Assembly (NCBI RefSeq): GCF_013170845.1
Contig: NZ_CP033367.1
Location: 2,357,001 to 2,421,000, forward strand
Origin: Mesorhizobium loti R88b
GTDB lineage: Bacteria; Pseudomonadota; Alphaproteobacteria; Rhizobiales; Rhizobiaceae
Reading direction: 5' to 3'
Length of the DNA: 64,000 bases
Below, piece after piece: positions 51,158 to 59,717 of this stretch. A program made the position numbers and the translations under genes. A model generated the notes under the pieces. That model was not told where the DNA came from. It saw nothing but the letters and a program-made list of their open reading frames with translations, and did no database searches. The stretch's first letter is position 1, and every line of letters starts with the position of its first letter.

Positions 51158-51196
51158 TTAACCATATCTAAGGCGACATGGTTAATGGTCTGTTAA
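51158..51196 (-). promoter_or_regulatory. Cluster of CtrA-type motifs upstream of the second flagellin
   Basis: Two perfect TTAACCAT half-sites face each other (51158-51165 and, inverted, 51178-51185). The second also starts an exact TTAA-N7-TTAA full site (51182-51196). All lie 123-161 bp upstream of the TTG start, between the upstream flagellin terminator and this gene. This density is far beyond chance in GC-rich DNA. Confidence 0.65.
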
Positions 51197-51253
51197 AGAC
51201 CTGCTTTCGAGAGTTAAGGAAACGAGCGTTGCGCGGGGCTGGAGCAAACGCAA

Positions 51254-51282
51254 AACGGGCCGCGCTTTTGGCGCGGCCCGTT
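51254..51282 (-). terminator. Terminator after the first flagellin gene
   Basis: Perfect 12-bp stem AACGGGCCGCGC / GCGCGGCCCGTT with a 5-nt loop, followed on the minus strand by TTTTGCGTTTG. Its stem sequence is nearly the same as that of the other flagellin terminator. Confidence 0.85.
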
Positions 51283-51312
51283 CGGTTGGCGTAGTCGTTT
51301 GAAAGCGAGAGA

Positions 51313-52311
51313 TCAGCCGCGGAAGAGCGACAGGATCGACTGCGAGGAACCGTTGGCGATCGACAGCGCCTGGACGCCGAGCTGCTGCTGGACCTGCAGG
51401 GCCTGGAGGCGGGTCGATTCCTTGTTCATGTCAGCATCGACGAGCTGGCCGACGCCGCGGTCGATGGAGTCCATCAGGCTCTGCGTGAAGGTCTTCTGCA
51501 GGTCGATGGAGCTCTTGGCGGCGCCGAGCGTGGTGGCGGCGTTGGTCATGTCCTTCAGCGCGGCGTCGACGACCTTCATCTGGTCGGCGATCTGCGAGTC
51601 GCTGAAGCCCTTGCCGGTGGTCGTGTCGTAGACCTTCAGCGTGGCGACCGAATAGGTGTCGCCGGCCGCTGACGCAGCGCCCGCCGTCGGGGCCGCCGCA
51701 GTGGTGGTGATGGCACCGGTGCTGCCGAGGCGGTCGGCGTCGAGGATGCCCTTGGCCGTGCCTGCGGTGGTGCCGGCTTCATAAAGCTTTGTGCTTTCCA
51801 CGTTGACGTCGATCGTCGAGATCGAAGAAGCGCCGGAAGCGTCGCGATTGAAGGCCGAAACGATCTTGACGTCGGCTGCAGCCGTAGCCGTGCCGCTGTT
51901 GACGGAGAGCATGTTGGTGCCGGAGAAGGTGGCGCCATCGGCATACGACTTCAGCTGCTTCTGCAGCGCGGCGATTTCGGTCTGGGTCTTTGCCTTGTCG
52001 GCGTCCGTCTGGCCGTACGACGCGGTCAGCTTGACCTTGATCTGGTTGATGGTGTCGATCGCGCTGCTCATGCCGGTGTAGGCGGTGTCGACCTTCGAGG
52101 CGCCGAGGCCGAGCGCGTCCGAAACGGTGGACATGGCCTGGTTGTCGGAGCGCATCGTGGTGGCGATCGACCAGTAAGCGGCGTTGTCGGAAGCCTGGGA
52201 GACGCGATAACCCGTCGAGATGCGGGCCTGGGTGGTGTCGAGGTTCTTCTGGGTGGCATTCAAGCTCTGCAGAGCGGTCAACGCCGAAGCGTTGGTCATG
52301 ATACTGGCCAT
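51313..52311 (-). CDS. Flagellin (first copy)
   Basis: A 332-residue flagellin starting MASIMTNASALTALQSLNATQKNL, with the same N- and C-terminal assembly domains as the second copy and a different central region. It uses an ATG. It has an extended leader with a strong hairpin (52347-52367) and its own GC-rich terminator, so it is a single-gene transcript, probably for a main filament protein. FlbT and FlaF encoded nearby are likely regulators. Confidence 0.96.
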   Translation of the reverse strand: MASIMTNASALTALQSLNATQKNLDTTQARISTGYRVSQASDNAAYWSIATTMRSDNQAMSTVSDALGLGASKVDTAYTGMSSAIDTINQIKVKLTASYGQTDADKAKTQTEIAALQKQLKSYADGATFSGTNMLSVNSGTATAAADVKIVSAFNRDASGASSISTIDVNVESTKLYEAGTTAGTAKGILDADRLGSTGAITTTAAAPTAGAASAAGDTYSVATLKVYDTTTGKGFSDSQIADQMKVVDAALKDMTNAATTLGAAKSSIDLQKTFTQSLMDSIDRGVGQLVDADMNKESTRLQALQVQQQLGVQALSIANGSSQSILSLFRG

Positions 52312-52346
52312 GGCTACTCGTACCTTGTTTTTACAGGTGTTTTTGG

Positions 52347-52367
52347 CATACCGGATTGTCCGGTATG
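52347..52367 (-). promoter_or_regulatory. Hairpin or operator in the leader of the first flagellin
   Basis: Perfect 9-bp inverted repeat, arms CATACCGGA and TCCGGTATG, 3-nt centre, ending 36 bp before the ATG. If transcribed it forms a stable hairpin in the 5' leader and could be the FlbT target or an mRNA-stability element. If not, it is an operator. The rest of the 247-bp gap to fliP holds no gene. Confidence 0.55.
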
Positions 52368-52558
52368 ACGGAGCGGCATCATGCCAATGACCGTTGCGTT
52401 TGGGTCACCCGCCATCTGCGAGCGACTATGGCGGCGAGTCCCTACCAAAGGGCTAAATCGGACGGTTAATCGAAAATAATTTGGAGAGAAATTCGACGCC
52501 GTCTCGGCCACCGCCCGGTTCTTCCGGGCAGTCCAGGCCTCAAGCTGGGAGCGCGGGA

Positions 52559-53290
52559 TCAGTTGAAGGAACGCACCAGGCTTCCGACGAGCAGGTTCCA
52601 GCCGTCGATCAGGACGAAGAACAGTATCTTGAACGGCAGCGACACCACGGTCGGTGGCAGCATCATCATGCCCATCGCCATGGTGATGGTGGCCACGATC
52701 AGGTCGATGACCAGGAATGGCAGCACGATCAGGAAGCCGATCTCAAAGCCGCGCCGGATCTCGGAGATCATGAAGGCTGGCACCAGGATGCGCAGGTCGA
52801 CCGTCTCCTTGGCCACGACCTGGCCGCGCTCGCGGGCAAGGTCCGCGAACAGGTCGAAGTCCTTGTCGCGCACATTGTGCAGCATGAAGGTGCGGAACGG
52901 ATCCGAAATCTTCTCGAAGGCCTCGGTCTGGCTGATCTGGTTGTCCATCAGCGGCTTGACGCCGGTGTTCCAGGCCTGATCGAAGGTCGGCGCCATGACA
53001 TAAAAGGTCATGAACAGCGACAGCGAAATCAGGATCAGGTTTGCCGGCGTCGACTGCAGGCCGATGCCGGCACGCAGGATCGAGAAAGCGATGACGAAAC
53101 GGGTGAAGCTCGTCACCATGATCAGCAGGCCCGGCGCCACCGACAGCACGGTCAGCAGGCCGAACATCTGGATGATGTAGCCAACGGTGGTGCCGTCGGC
53201 CTTGCCGATGCCACCGAGGTCCAACTGCTGCGCCGCCGCAACGGAGGTGGCGGCACCGATTAGTGCGATAGCGAGAAGGAATTTTCTCAT
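52559..53290 (-). CDS. fliP: Flagellar export protein FliP
   Basis: A 243-residue protein with a cleavable signal sequence (about 1-20) and four membrane helices. The landmarks LSVAPGLLIMVTSFTRFVIAFSILR, the DLRILVPAFMISEIRRGFEIGFLIVLPFLVIDL stretch and the final ILFFVLIDGWNLLVGSLV are classic FliP. It builds the export gate with FliQ and FliR. Its start overlaps the fliL stop by 4 bp. It ends the upstream operon. Confidence 0.97.
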   Translation of the reverse strand: MRKFLLAIALIGAATSVAAAQQLDLGGIGKADGTTVGYIIQMFGLLTVLSVAPGLLIMVTSFTRFVIAFSILRAGIGLQSTPANLILISLSLFMTFYVMAPTFDQAWNTGVKPLMDNQISQTEAFEKISDPFRTFMLHNVRDKDFDLFADLARERGQVVAKETVDLRILVPAFMISEIRRGFEIGFLIVLPFLVIDLIVATITMAMGMMMLPPTVVSLPFKILFFVLIDGWNLLVGSLVRSFN

Positions 53291-53793
53291 TCGAGCAGCA
53301 ATGTCCTGATGAGAACCTGTTTGGCGTGGCCCTGGCTGCGGATCGAGGCGCGTTCCTCGAGATCTGCCTTCAGGTGTTGGTAACCGCTGGCGCCCTCGAT
53401 CTGATGCATCTTCAGGGAGCGGACATAGGCCAGAAGGTCCTGTTGGATGTCTTCAGCCATCGCTGGCAGCTGCGGCGCGTCATAGACCACCGACACTTCC
53501 ATCCTGATCCAGGTGTCGGGCGAAGCGATGTTGGTGGTGATCGGCGCCAGCGCGACGAGTGTCTGCCCCGTGCCTGGCTCTTTTGCGGCGGCGGGCTGAT
53601 CGACCTTGCCTTCATTTTCAGGCGCAACCGGTACCGATGACGGTGCGCCGACGCCCTTGAGATAGCCGCCCGACATCCAGCCCATGCCGATGGCGGCGGC
53701 CGTCACCACGAGCAGCATGGCCAGCTGGACGACAAGGGAAGGACCCTTGCGCGGCTGCACCTGTTCGACATTGGCCACGGTGTTGTTCTCCAA
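53287..53793 (-). CDS. fliL: Flagellar basal-body protein FliL
   Basis: A 168-residue protein with one membrane helix (about 20-42) and a periplasmic domain (about 75-168) containing TNIASPDTWIRMEVSVVYDAPQLPAMAEDIQQDLLAYVRSLK. FliL surrounds the stator in the motor. It starts three bases after the flgH stop and overlaps fliP by 4 bp. Confidence 0.93.
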   Translation of the reverse strand: MENNTVANVEQVQPRKGPSLVVQLAMLLVVTAAAIGMGWMSGGYLKGVGAPSSVPVAPENEGKVDQPAAAKEPGTGQTLVALAPITTNIASPDTWIRMEVSVVYDAPQLPAMAEDIQQDLLAYVRSLKMHQIEGASGYQHLKADLEERASIRSQGHAKQVLIRTLLLE

Positions 53794-53796
53794 TCC

Positions 53797-54504
53797 CTAG
53801 AACGGAAGAACCTGATCGAGAACCTGCTGGCCGTAGGCGGGCTGCTGGATCTCGGTGATGCGTCCACGTCCGCCGTAGGAGATGCGCGCCTCGGCGATGC
53901 GTTCATAGGGGATCGTGTTTTCCGCACCGATATCGGCCGGCCGCACGATGCCGGCGATGGTCAGCACCCTGAGCTCGGCATTGACGCGCACTTCCTGCGA
54001 GCCGCTGATCATCAGGTTGCCGTTGGGCAGCACGTCGGTGACGATGGCGGCGACATTGAGCTCAAGCGTTTCGGATCGCTTGATCTCGCCGTCGGCAGTT
54101 GTGTCCGTGCCGGACGAGAGAGCGCCTGAGCCCTTGCCAGCGGTGCTCAGCTTGTCCCATTGCGCGCTGATGTCGTAACCAAGTTTGCGGTTGGCGGTTC
54201 GGCTTCGGTCGTTCTGGTTCTTGAAGTTGGCCCTGTCGTTGATGGAAATCTTGACCGTGAGAATGTCGCCCTGCGACAGCGCGCGAGGATCGGTGAACAG
54301 TCGGCTCTGGCGGTCGTCCCACAGCGAGAACTTCTTCACGGGCCCCCGAGGTGGCTGGGGGTATTTGTAGAGGGAAGAGGTATTGCCGCCGTCGATGCCG
54401 GAACCTACGGGAGACATCGCCGGATCCCTGCCGACCTCCTTGAGGTTGGTGCCGCAGCCGGACAGCGCCGCTACCGCGCACAGGATGAGCATTCTGCGGA
54501 TCAT
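53797..54504 (-). CDS. flgH: Flagellar L-ring protein FlgH
   Basis: A 235-residue lipoprotein. The signal ends in the lipobox LSGC (Cys17). The L-ring domain shows SLWDDRQSRLFTDPRALSQGDILTVKISINDRANF and VLPNGNLMISGSQEVRVNAELRVLTIAGIVRPADI, typical of FlgH. It forms the outer-membrane ring. Its ATG overlaps the motE stop by 4 bp. Confidence 0.96.
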   Translation of the reverse strand: MIRRMLILCAVAALSGCGTNLKEVGRDPAMSPVGSGIDGGNTSSLYKYPQPPRGPVKKFSLWDDRQSRLFTDPRALSQGDILTVKISINDRANFKNQNDRSRTANRKLGYDISAQWDKLSTAGKGSGALSSGTDTTADGEIKRSETLELNVAAIVTDVLPNGNLMISGSQEVRVNAELRVLTIAGIVRPADIGAENTIPYERIAEARISYGGRGRITEIQQPAYGQQVLDQVLPF

Positions 54505-55088
54505 GACGGGTCTACCCTTCGGGCTGCGCTGGCCATGATGCCGGTGAGCGTCGCCGCCGCCTTCTGGTCCATTTCGTTGAGAATGACGCTGGCCTTGCGT
54601 GAATCGAGCTTCATCAGGATGGCCGCGGCGAGGTCGGCATTGACGATTGCCAGACGTTCGGCCGCGGCATCCGGCTTCATACCGGCATAGATCTGGACGA
54701 CACCATCCTCGGCCCGGGCCAGGAAGACCTCGCGTCGCTTCAGCCAGGTTTCGTATTCGGCCTTCTTGGCGTCCAGGGCCTTCATGCGCTCGTCGATGCC
54801 GGCCTGGAGCTGCTTCAGTTCTTCCGCCTGCAGCTGATAGCGGCGGTCGCGGGCAGCGTCGGCTATGTTGGAGCAGAAGCGCTCGATCTCGCTCTGGTCA
54901 GGCGCCTTTTCCGGCGCCAGCTGCTGCGGTGCCACCGCGGGCTGCGCGCCGGGCAGAACCTGGCGAACGGCATCCTCGCCGTGCGCGCCGCCACTGGCAA
55001 TAGACATAGCCGCGAGCGCAACGGCCGCAAACAGGATCGCGCTGGAGCGGCGTCTTTGGTTGGGTGAGAGGGAAGGGATCATCGGCAT
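54501..55088 (-). CDS. motE: Motility protein MotE (MotC chaperone)
   Basis: A 195-residue exported protein: hydrophobic segment at about 15-33, a coiled-coil region (about 70-130) with LQAEELKQLQAGIDERMKALDAKKAEYETWL, and an MgtE-N-like C-terminus (MKPDAAAERLAIVNADLAAAILMKLDSRKASVILNEM). In Sinorhizobium the gene in this place is motE, whose product stabilises MotC in the periplasm. Tight overlaps with flgH and a 3-bp gap to flgI. Confidence 0.88.
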   Translation of the reverse strand: MPMIPSLSPNQRRRSSAILFAAVALAAMSIASGGAHGEDAVRQVLPGAQPAVAPQQLAPEKAPDQSEIERFCSNIADAARDRRYQLQAEELKQLQAGIDERMKALDAKKAEYETWLKRREVFLARAEDGVVQIYAGMKPDAAAERLAIVNADLAAAILMKLDSRKASVILNEMDQKAAATLTGIMASAARRVDPS

Positions 55089-55091
55089 GGC

Positions 55092-56333
55092 CTATTGGAG
55101 AACCAGATCGGCTTGCAGGGCGCCGGCCGACTTGATGCCTTGCAGGATGGCAATGATGCCGTCCGGCTTGACGCCGAGACGATTGAGGCCGGAAACGAGG
55201 GTTTGCAGGTCAGGCCCGTCAAGCACCGCGACGCGGCCATTGGGCCGGCTGGCGTCGATGGCGGTGAACGGTTCGACGGCGGTTTCGCCCTTGGAGAAGG
55301 GTTCGGGCTGCACGACGCGCGGCGCTTCGGTGATGCGTACCGTCAGCGTGCCGTGGCTGATGGCGACGCGCGAGATCTTGACGTCGTTGCCGATAACGAT
55401 GGTTCCGGTGCGCTCGTCGATGACGACGCGGGCCGGGGTGTCGGATTCGACCACCAGATTCTCGATTTCGGCATAGAAGCGGGCCGCCGAAACGTTCTTT
55501 GGCCGCCTGATCTGGACGGTGCGGGAATCGCGCTCGCCCGCCACGCGCATGCCGAAACGCTGGCTGGTGTAGTCGTTGATGGCATCAGCGATACGGATTG
55601 CGGTCGAAAAATCGGGATTGCGCAATTGCAGCGTCAGCGTCGACTGGTCGTCAAACTCGGCTTTCACCGAACGCTCGACGATGGCGCCGTTCGGCACCCG
55701 GCCGGCGGTAGGCACGCCTTGCGTCAATTGCTGGGCCTGACCCTGGGCGACGAAGCCGGAAACGATGACCGCGCCCTGGCCGACGGCATAGATCTCGCCG
55801 TCCGCCGCCTTCAGCGGCGTCATGATCAGCGTGCCGCCGGCAAGCGATGTGGCGTCGCCCATCGAGGACACGTCGATGTCGATGCGGGCGCCCGACTGCA
55901 CGTAGGGCGGCATATTGGCGGTGACGATGACGGCGGCGACGTTCTTGGCGCGCGCACTGCCACCTTCGGTGGCGATGCCGAGATTTTCGAGCATGGCGCG
56001 GATCGACTGTTCGGTGAACGGCGAATTGCGCAGGCTGTCGCCCGAGCCGGCGAGGCCGATGACCAAGCCGTAGCCGACGAGCTGGTTGTCGCGCGAACTC
56101 TGCAGCTCGGCAATGTCCTTGATGCGCGAGGCGACCTGGCCCGGCGGCAGCGAGCTTGGCCCCGGTGAAACGCGGAACATGCGGGCGGTGGTGGCGGGGT
56201 CATATTCGGGATCGTCGTAGACGCCGCCATTCTTGGCGGCGAGTTCGCGCTTGGCCTTGGGTGTCAGGCCGTCGGCGAACGCCGGCTGCAGGCCGAGCAC
56301 AGCCGCAAGCAAAAGGGCAAGCGGGCGCATCAT
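55092..56333 (-). CDS. flgI: Flagellar P-ring protein FlgI
   Basis: A 413-residue protein with a signal peptide (about 1-20) and the FlgI core starting RIKDIAELQSSRDNQLVGYGLVIGLAGSGDS (from about 69). It includes AAVIVTANMPPYVQSGARIDIDVSSMGDATSLAGGTLIMTPL. The 45 residues between the signal and RIKDIA make it longer than the usual 370. FlgI forms the ring in the peptidoglycan. It overlaps flgA by 4 bp. Confidence 0.96.
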   Translation of the reverse strand: MMRPLALLLAAVLGLQPAFADGLTPKAKRELAAKNGGVYDDPEYDPATTARMFRVSPGPSSLPPGQVASRIKDIAELQSSRDNQLVGYGLVIGLAGSGDSLRNSPFTEQSIRAMLENLGIATEGGSARAKNVAAVIVTANMPPYVQSGARIDIDVSSMGDATSLAGGTLIMTPLKAADGEIYAVGQGAVIVSGFVAQGQAQQLTQGVPTAGRVPNGAIVERSVKAEFDDQSTLTLQLRNPDFSTAIRIADAINDYTSQRFGMRVAGERDSRTVQIRRPKNVSAARFYAEIENLVVESDTPARVVIDERTGTIVIGNDVKISRVAISHGTLTVRITEAPRVVQPEPFSKGETAVEPFTAIDASRPNGRVAVLDGPDLQTLVSGLNRLGVKPDGIIAILQGIKSAGALQADLVLQ

Positions 56334-56881
56334 GAAGAGCTGACCTGGATGGTTCCGTCGGCCATCACCGTGCCAGAAAGGATCTTGCCGCTGTCGCTGT
56401 TGCGAACCTTGATGAGGTCGCCGGCCGAACCCGGCTGCAACGTCACGGCAGTGGCCGATATCGTCAGTCCACCAGCGATGAAGAAGACCTGCACGGCAGC
56501 GCCCTGGTCGACCAGCCAGGCTTCGCGAATGGCGGCGGAGGGAATGTAGCGGCCGGGCAGCAGCGTGCGCTTGGCGATCTTGCCCTGGAGTTCCTCGGCG
56601 TTGGTCGCCATGGCGTCTGGCTTGTGCTTACCAGGAATGAGCGTCACCTGCTTCAGCGCGGCAAGCTCGATGGTCTCGCCGGGGTAGATGACCCGGTTGG
56701 GGATCAGCACGACCTCACCGGCAGGTTGGTTGCTGGCGATCTGGGCGGCGGATTGGCCAGTGGATTGGCCAGTGGATTGGCTTGCCGACTCCTGGGCAAA
56801 AGCCGGCATGCCGCCGGCCACCAGCGCAAGTACGAGCGCGGTGCGGCGGAATGCGGAGCAGGAGATCGGCATGCCCATCAT
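56330..56881 (-). CDS. flgA: P-ring assembly chaperone FlgA
   Basis: A 183-residue exported protein with a signal peptide ending about AFAQ. The SAF-like domain (VVLIPNRVIYPGETIELAALKQV) and a C-terminal domain with GAAVQVFFIAGGLTISATAVTLQPGSAGDLIKVRNSDSGKILSGTVMADGTI follow. FlgA guides FlgI into the P ring. Met1 and Met4 are alternative starts. A short tandem repeat lies just after the signal peptide. Confidence 0.93.
   Translation of the reverse strand: MMGMPISCSAFRRTALVLALVAGGMPAFAQESASQSTGQSTGQSAAQIASNQPAGEVVLIPNRVIYPGETIELAALKQVTLIPGKHKPDAMATNAEELQGKIAKRTLLPGRYIPSAAIREAWLVDQGAAVQVFFIAGGLTISATAVTLQPGSAGDLIKVRNSDSGKILSGTVMADGTIQVSSS
56750..56782 (-). repeat. flgA: 12-bp tandem repeat in flgA
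   Basis: Two exact copies of GGATTGGCCAGT plus a partial third (plus-strand reading). They encode QSTGQSTGQS in the linker after the FlgA signal peptide. In-frame and likely variable between strains. Confidence 0.8.
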
Positions 56882-56884
56882 CCG

Positions 56885-57673
56885 TTACCTCAGGTTCTTC
56901 GAGACGACCGAGGCCATGTCGTCGGCGGCCTGGATCACCTTGGAATTCATCTCATAGGCGCGCTGCGCCGAGATCAGCTCGGTGATTTCCTTGACCGGGT
57001 CGACATTGGAAGCCTCGAGATAGCCTTGCTGGATGGTGGCGAAGCCGGGATCGCCGGGAACGCCGACATTGGCGGGGCCGGAGGCCGACGTTTCCTGGAA
57101 CAGATTGTCGCCGAGTGGTGCGAGACCAGCCTCGTTGGCGAAGTTGGCGATCTGGAGCTGGCCGAGGCTCTGAAGAGCGGTCTGGCCGTCGATGCGGGCA
57201 AAGACCTGGCCGGTCTTGTTGACGATGACCTCGACGGCATCGGTCGGCACGGTGATGGCCGGAATGACGCTGGCGCCGTCCACCGTCACCAGCTGGCCGG
57301 TGGCGTTGGTGTTGAAGGCGCCGGCGCGGCTGTAGAGCGTGCCGCCGTCAGCCCCCTCGATCTGGAACCAGCCGCGGCCGGTCAGCGCCATGTCGAAACT
57401 GTTGCCGGTGCTGGTCAGCTCGCCCTGGGTGTGGACATTGCGCACGGCCGTCGTCTTGACGCCGAGGCCGATCGAGACGCCTTCCGGCACCAGTGAGGCG
57501 TTGGAGCGGTTGGGCACGCCTTGCGTGCGGTCGACCTGGTAGAGCAGGTCGGAGAATTCGGCGCGAGCCCGCTTGTAGCCGGTGGTGTTGATGTTGGCGA
57601 TGTTGTTGGCGATGACTTCCAGATTTGTCTGCTGGGCATTCATGCCGGTGGCGGCGATGGCGAGTGCTTTCAT
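56885..57673 (-). CDS. flgG: Distal rod protein FlgG
   Basis: A 262-residue rod protein. The N-terminus reads [40 protein letters not shown], the middle has [16 protein letters not shown], and the C-terminus has [37 protein letters not shown]. FlgG makes the distal rod through the P and L rings. It follows fliE by 11 bp. Confidence 0.97.
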   Translation of the reverse strand: MKALAIAATGMNAQQTNLEVIANNIANINTTGYKRARAEFSDLLYQVDRTQGVPNRSNASLVPEGVSIGLGVKTTAVRNVHTQGELTSTGNSFDMALTGRGWFQIEGADGGTLYSRAGAFNTNATGQLVTVDGASVIPAITVPTDAVEVIVNKTGQVFARIDGQTALQSLGQLQIANFANEAGLAPLGDNLFQETSASGPANVGVPGDPGFATIQQGYLEASNVDPVKEITELISAQRAYEMNSKVIQAADDMASVVSKNLR

Positions 57674-57684
57674 GCCCTAACTCC

Positions 57685-58008
57685 TCAAATGCCCATTCGA
57701 CTGACTTCGAGATAGGCGGAAACAACTTTGTCGCGGATGGCGACGGCGGTCTGCAACGCCTGCTGCGCGCTCATCACCGCGTCGACGACCTGACGGGTAT
57801 CGGCATCGCCCTTGAGCGCCTGGAGCGACACCTGTTCGGCATTCTGCATCGTGTTGACGGTCTTGGCGGCCGCCTGGCTCACCGCTTCGGCAAAGGAGGT
57901 GCCAAGATTGCCTGCAGTCGCGGGCGCGACACCGCCCTGCAGCAGGTCGGTCGCCGTATCGCCCAGCCCTGGCTTCAGGTTAAGCGCGCCGATGCCGTTG
58001 ACGATCAT
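57685..58008 (-). CDS. fliE: Flagellar hook-basal body protein FliE
   Basis: A 107-residue protein with [70 protein letters not shown], read here as the conserved FliE C-terminal two-thirds. FliE joins the MS ring to the rod. Four-base overlap with flgC. Confidence 0.94.
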   Translation of the reverse strand: MIVNGIGALNLKPGLGDTATDLLQGGVAPATAGNLGTSFAEAVSQAAAKTVNTMQNAEQVSLQALKGDADTRQVVDAVMSAQQALQTAVAIRDKVVSAYLEVSRMGI

Positions 58009-58421
58009 TGGTTCCTCATCAGGTCGATGGTCATGGAAATGAGGTCGCGCGCCTGCTTCACGACTTGCAGGTTGGCCTCGTAGGAGCGGTTGGCCTCGGT
58101 CATGTCGGCCATTTCGATCAGCACGTTGACGTTGGGCATCTTGACGTAACCCTTTTCGTCGGCGGCTTCGTTGCCAGGCTGGAACTCCACCGGAAAGGCG
58201 CTCGGATCGCGATCGATCGAATTCACTTCAACCGTCGAACTGCCGGAGGCCCGGTCGAGCTCGGAGACAAAGCTGATGGTCTTGCGGCGATAGGGGTCGG
58301 CGCCGGGCGTGGTGCCGGTCGACTGGGCGTTGGCGAGGTTTTCCGAGACCACGCGCAGGCGCTCGGACTGGGCGCCGAGGCCGGATGCTGCGACTTTCAG
58401 GGCTGCGGTCAGTGCGTCCAT
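58005..58421 (-). CDS. flgC: Proximal rod protein FlgC
   Basis: A 138-residue rod protein with [30 protein letters not shown] at the start and [42 protein letters not shown] at the end. It stacks with FlgB and FlgF in the proximal rod. One base separates it from flgB. Confidence 0.96.
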   Translation of the reverse strand: MDALTAALKVAASGLGAQSERLRVVSENLANAQSTGTTPGADPYRRKTISFVSELDRASGSSTVEVNSIDRDPSAFPVEFQPGNEAADEKGYVKMPNVNVLIEMADMTEANRSYEANLQVVKQARDLISMTIDLMRNQ

Positions 58422-58422
58422 G

Positions 58423-58803
58423 TCAGCTCTTCACCGCCATCATCATCATCGAGTGGAATGCCTTGACGATGGCTGTGTTGAGTTCGAAGGAACGGCGTAC
58501 CTCGCCGGCCTTGAGAAGCTGGTCTTCAAGCACGACCGAGTTCTTGGACGGCAGGACCACGCCATCGTCTTCCTGCGGCTTGATGGTGAAGCCGGCATTG
58601 GTGGCTGCGCTGCCGAGATGGCCGGCCTCGGTGGTTTGCAGCGACACCGCCGTGCGGTCGAGCACCTTTTCGAAAGGCTCGACATCGTTGGCCGTGTAAC
58701 CCGGCGTGTTGGCGTTGGCGATGTTGCCGGCGATCGCCGACTGGCGCACGGAAAGCCACTGCGCTTGCTTGGCGGCGAGATCGAAAAGGGAAACGGGCTC
58801 CAT
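58423..58803 (-). CDS. flgB: Proximal rod protein FlgB
   Basis: A 126-residue rod protein with [39 protein letters not shown] and the C-terminal [24 protein letters not shown] at 58803 has CGGAGA upstream and matches family length; the frame to 59010 is not needed. An 86-bp gap before it may hold a promoter, since the upstream gene ends at 58890. Confidence 0.95.
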   Translation of the reverse strand: MEPVSLFDLAAKQAQWLSVRQSAIAGNIANANTPGYTANDVEPFEKVLDRTAVSLQTTEAGHLGSAATNAGFTIKPQEDDGVVLPSKNSVVLEDQLLKAGEVRRSFELNTAIVKAFHSMMMMAVKS

Positions 58804-58889
58804 GAGAATCTCCGGGCATGTGCCGAGGAGACTAGGCCGCCAGTCTTGCGTGGACCTTGCGCGGGGCCGCAAGGCGCGATTGCAAGGTC

Positions 58890-59717
58890 TTACTTCTCTA
58901 GAGGGATGACCTGGTCGCTGCTGGTCAGCATGACCCATTTGCCGTTGCGCTGTTCGATCGACGAGACCTTGCTGGAATCCGGCAGCGTCGAGCCGCGCTG
59001 GACCATCCACAGGCCGGTGTCGTCCTCGATCATGGCGCGGCCATTGGCGACGTGGACCATACGGAATTTTCCGACGTCGGCAGGGAATGGCTGGTCGCCA
59101 GGCGGCGTTTGATTGGCATCATTCTGCACCGTTCCGGTGGCCAGCAGATCAAGATCCGTGCTCGGGACATCCTTCGCCGTCAGCGGTGCGCTGCGTTCGG
59201 CGACCACGCCGCCACCCGCGCGCCCCGAATTGGTGCCGGTGCCACCGAACTTGATCGCCTGCACGCCGAACTGTTCCTGGTTGAAGAAGATGTACCAGGG
59301 AAACAGGGCGCAGGTCAGGCCAAGCGTAATGCCGAGCGCGGCGAAGACAAAGTCGCTGCGCCGGTCTGCCTTCTTGCGCAATTTGGGAAATTGCGCCTTT
59401 GGCGGCTGGGGCCATTCGGTGGCGGCAAACAGGCCGTCGATCAGCGAGTCGCGGCTGGCCTGCGTCATTTCGGCAGGCTCTACGCGGGGAACCTCATGCA
59501 TGGCGGTGGGCCGAGCCAGAACAGGCTCGGACCTGGGCAGCGCCGGCTTGGCGGCTCTGGTCAGAACAGCCGCGGTCTTGGCAGCTATGGCGTTGGCGGC
59601 CCTTGCCTTGGCAATCCTGGCCTCCTCCGCCCGGGCTTCCTCAGCCGCGTTCGCCTCCGCGATCATCTCTTTCAGGATGCGCTCGGTGTACTGGCGTTCA
59701 GTCTCCTGATTCGGCAT
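58890..59717 (-). CDS. Single-span membrane protein of the flagellar operon, unknown function
   Basis: A 275-residue protein with no family I can name. The cytoplasmic N-terminus (about 1-120) has a strongly charged Ala/Glu/Arg helix (10-55) and a basic patch KLRKKADRR (112-120). One membrane helix follows (about 123-145). The periplasmic C-terminus (about 150-275) has a Gly/Thr-rich linker and a small beta domain (FRMVHVANGRAMIEDDTGLWMVQRGSTL). Its start overlaps fliI by 20 bp, so it is translated with the export ATPase and lies before the rod genes. Confidence 0.75.
   Translation of the reverse strand: MPNQETERQYTERILKEMIAEANAAEEARAEEARIAKARAANAIAAKTAAVLTRAAKPALPRSEPVLARPTAMHEVPRVEPAEMTQASRDSLIDGLFAATEWPQPPKAQFPKLRKKADRRSDFVFAALGITLGLTCALFPWYIFFNQEQFGVQAIKFGGTGTNSGRAGGGVVAERSAPLTAKDVPSTDLDLLATGTVQNDANQTPPGDQPFPADVGKFRMVHVANGRAMIEDDTGLWMVQRGSTLPDSSKVSSIEQRNGKWVMLTSSDQVIPLEK

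Noticed and set aside
52368..52420. Sigma-54 promoter upstream of the first flagellin (TTGGCA near a TGC)
   Set aside because: The spacing and the -12 element do not fit the YTGGCAC-N5-TTGC consensus, and rhizobial flagellins are not known to use sigma-54.
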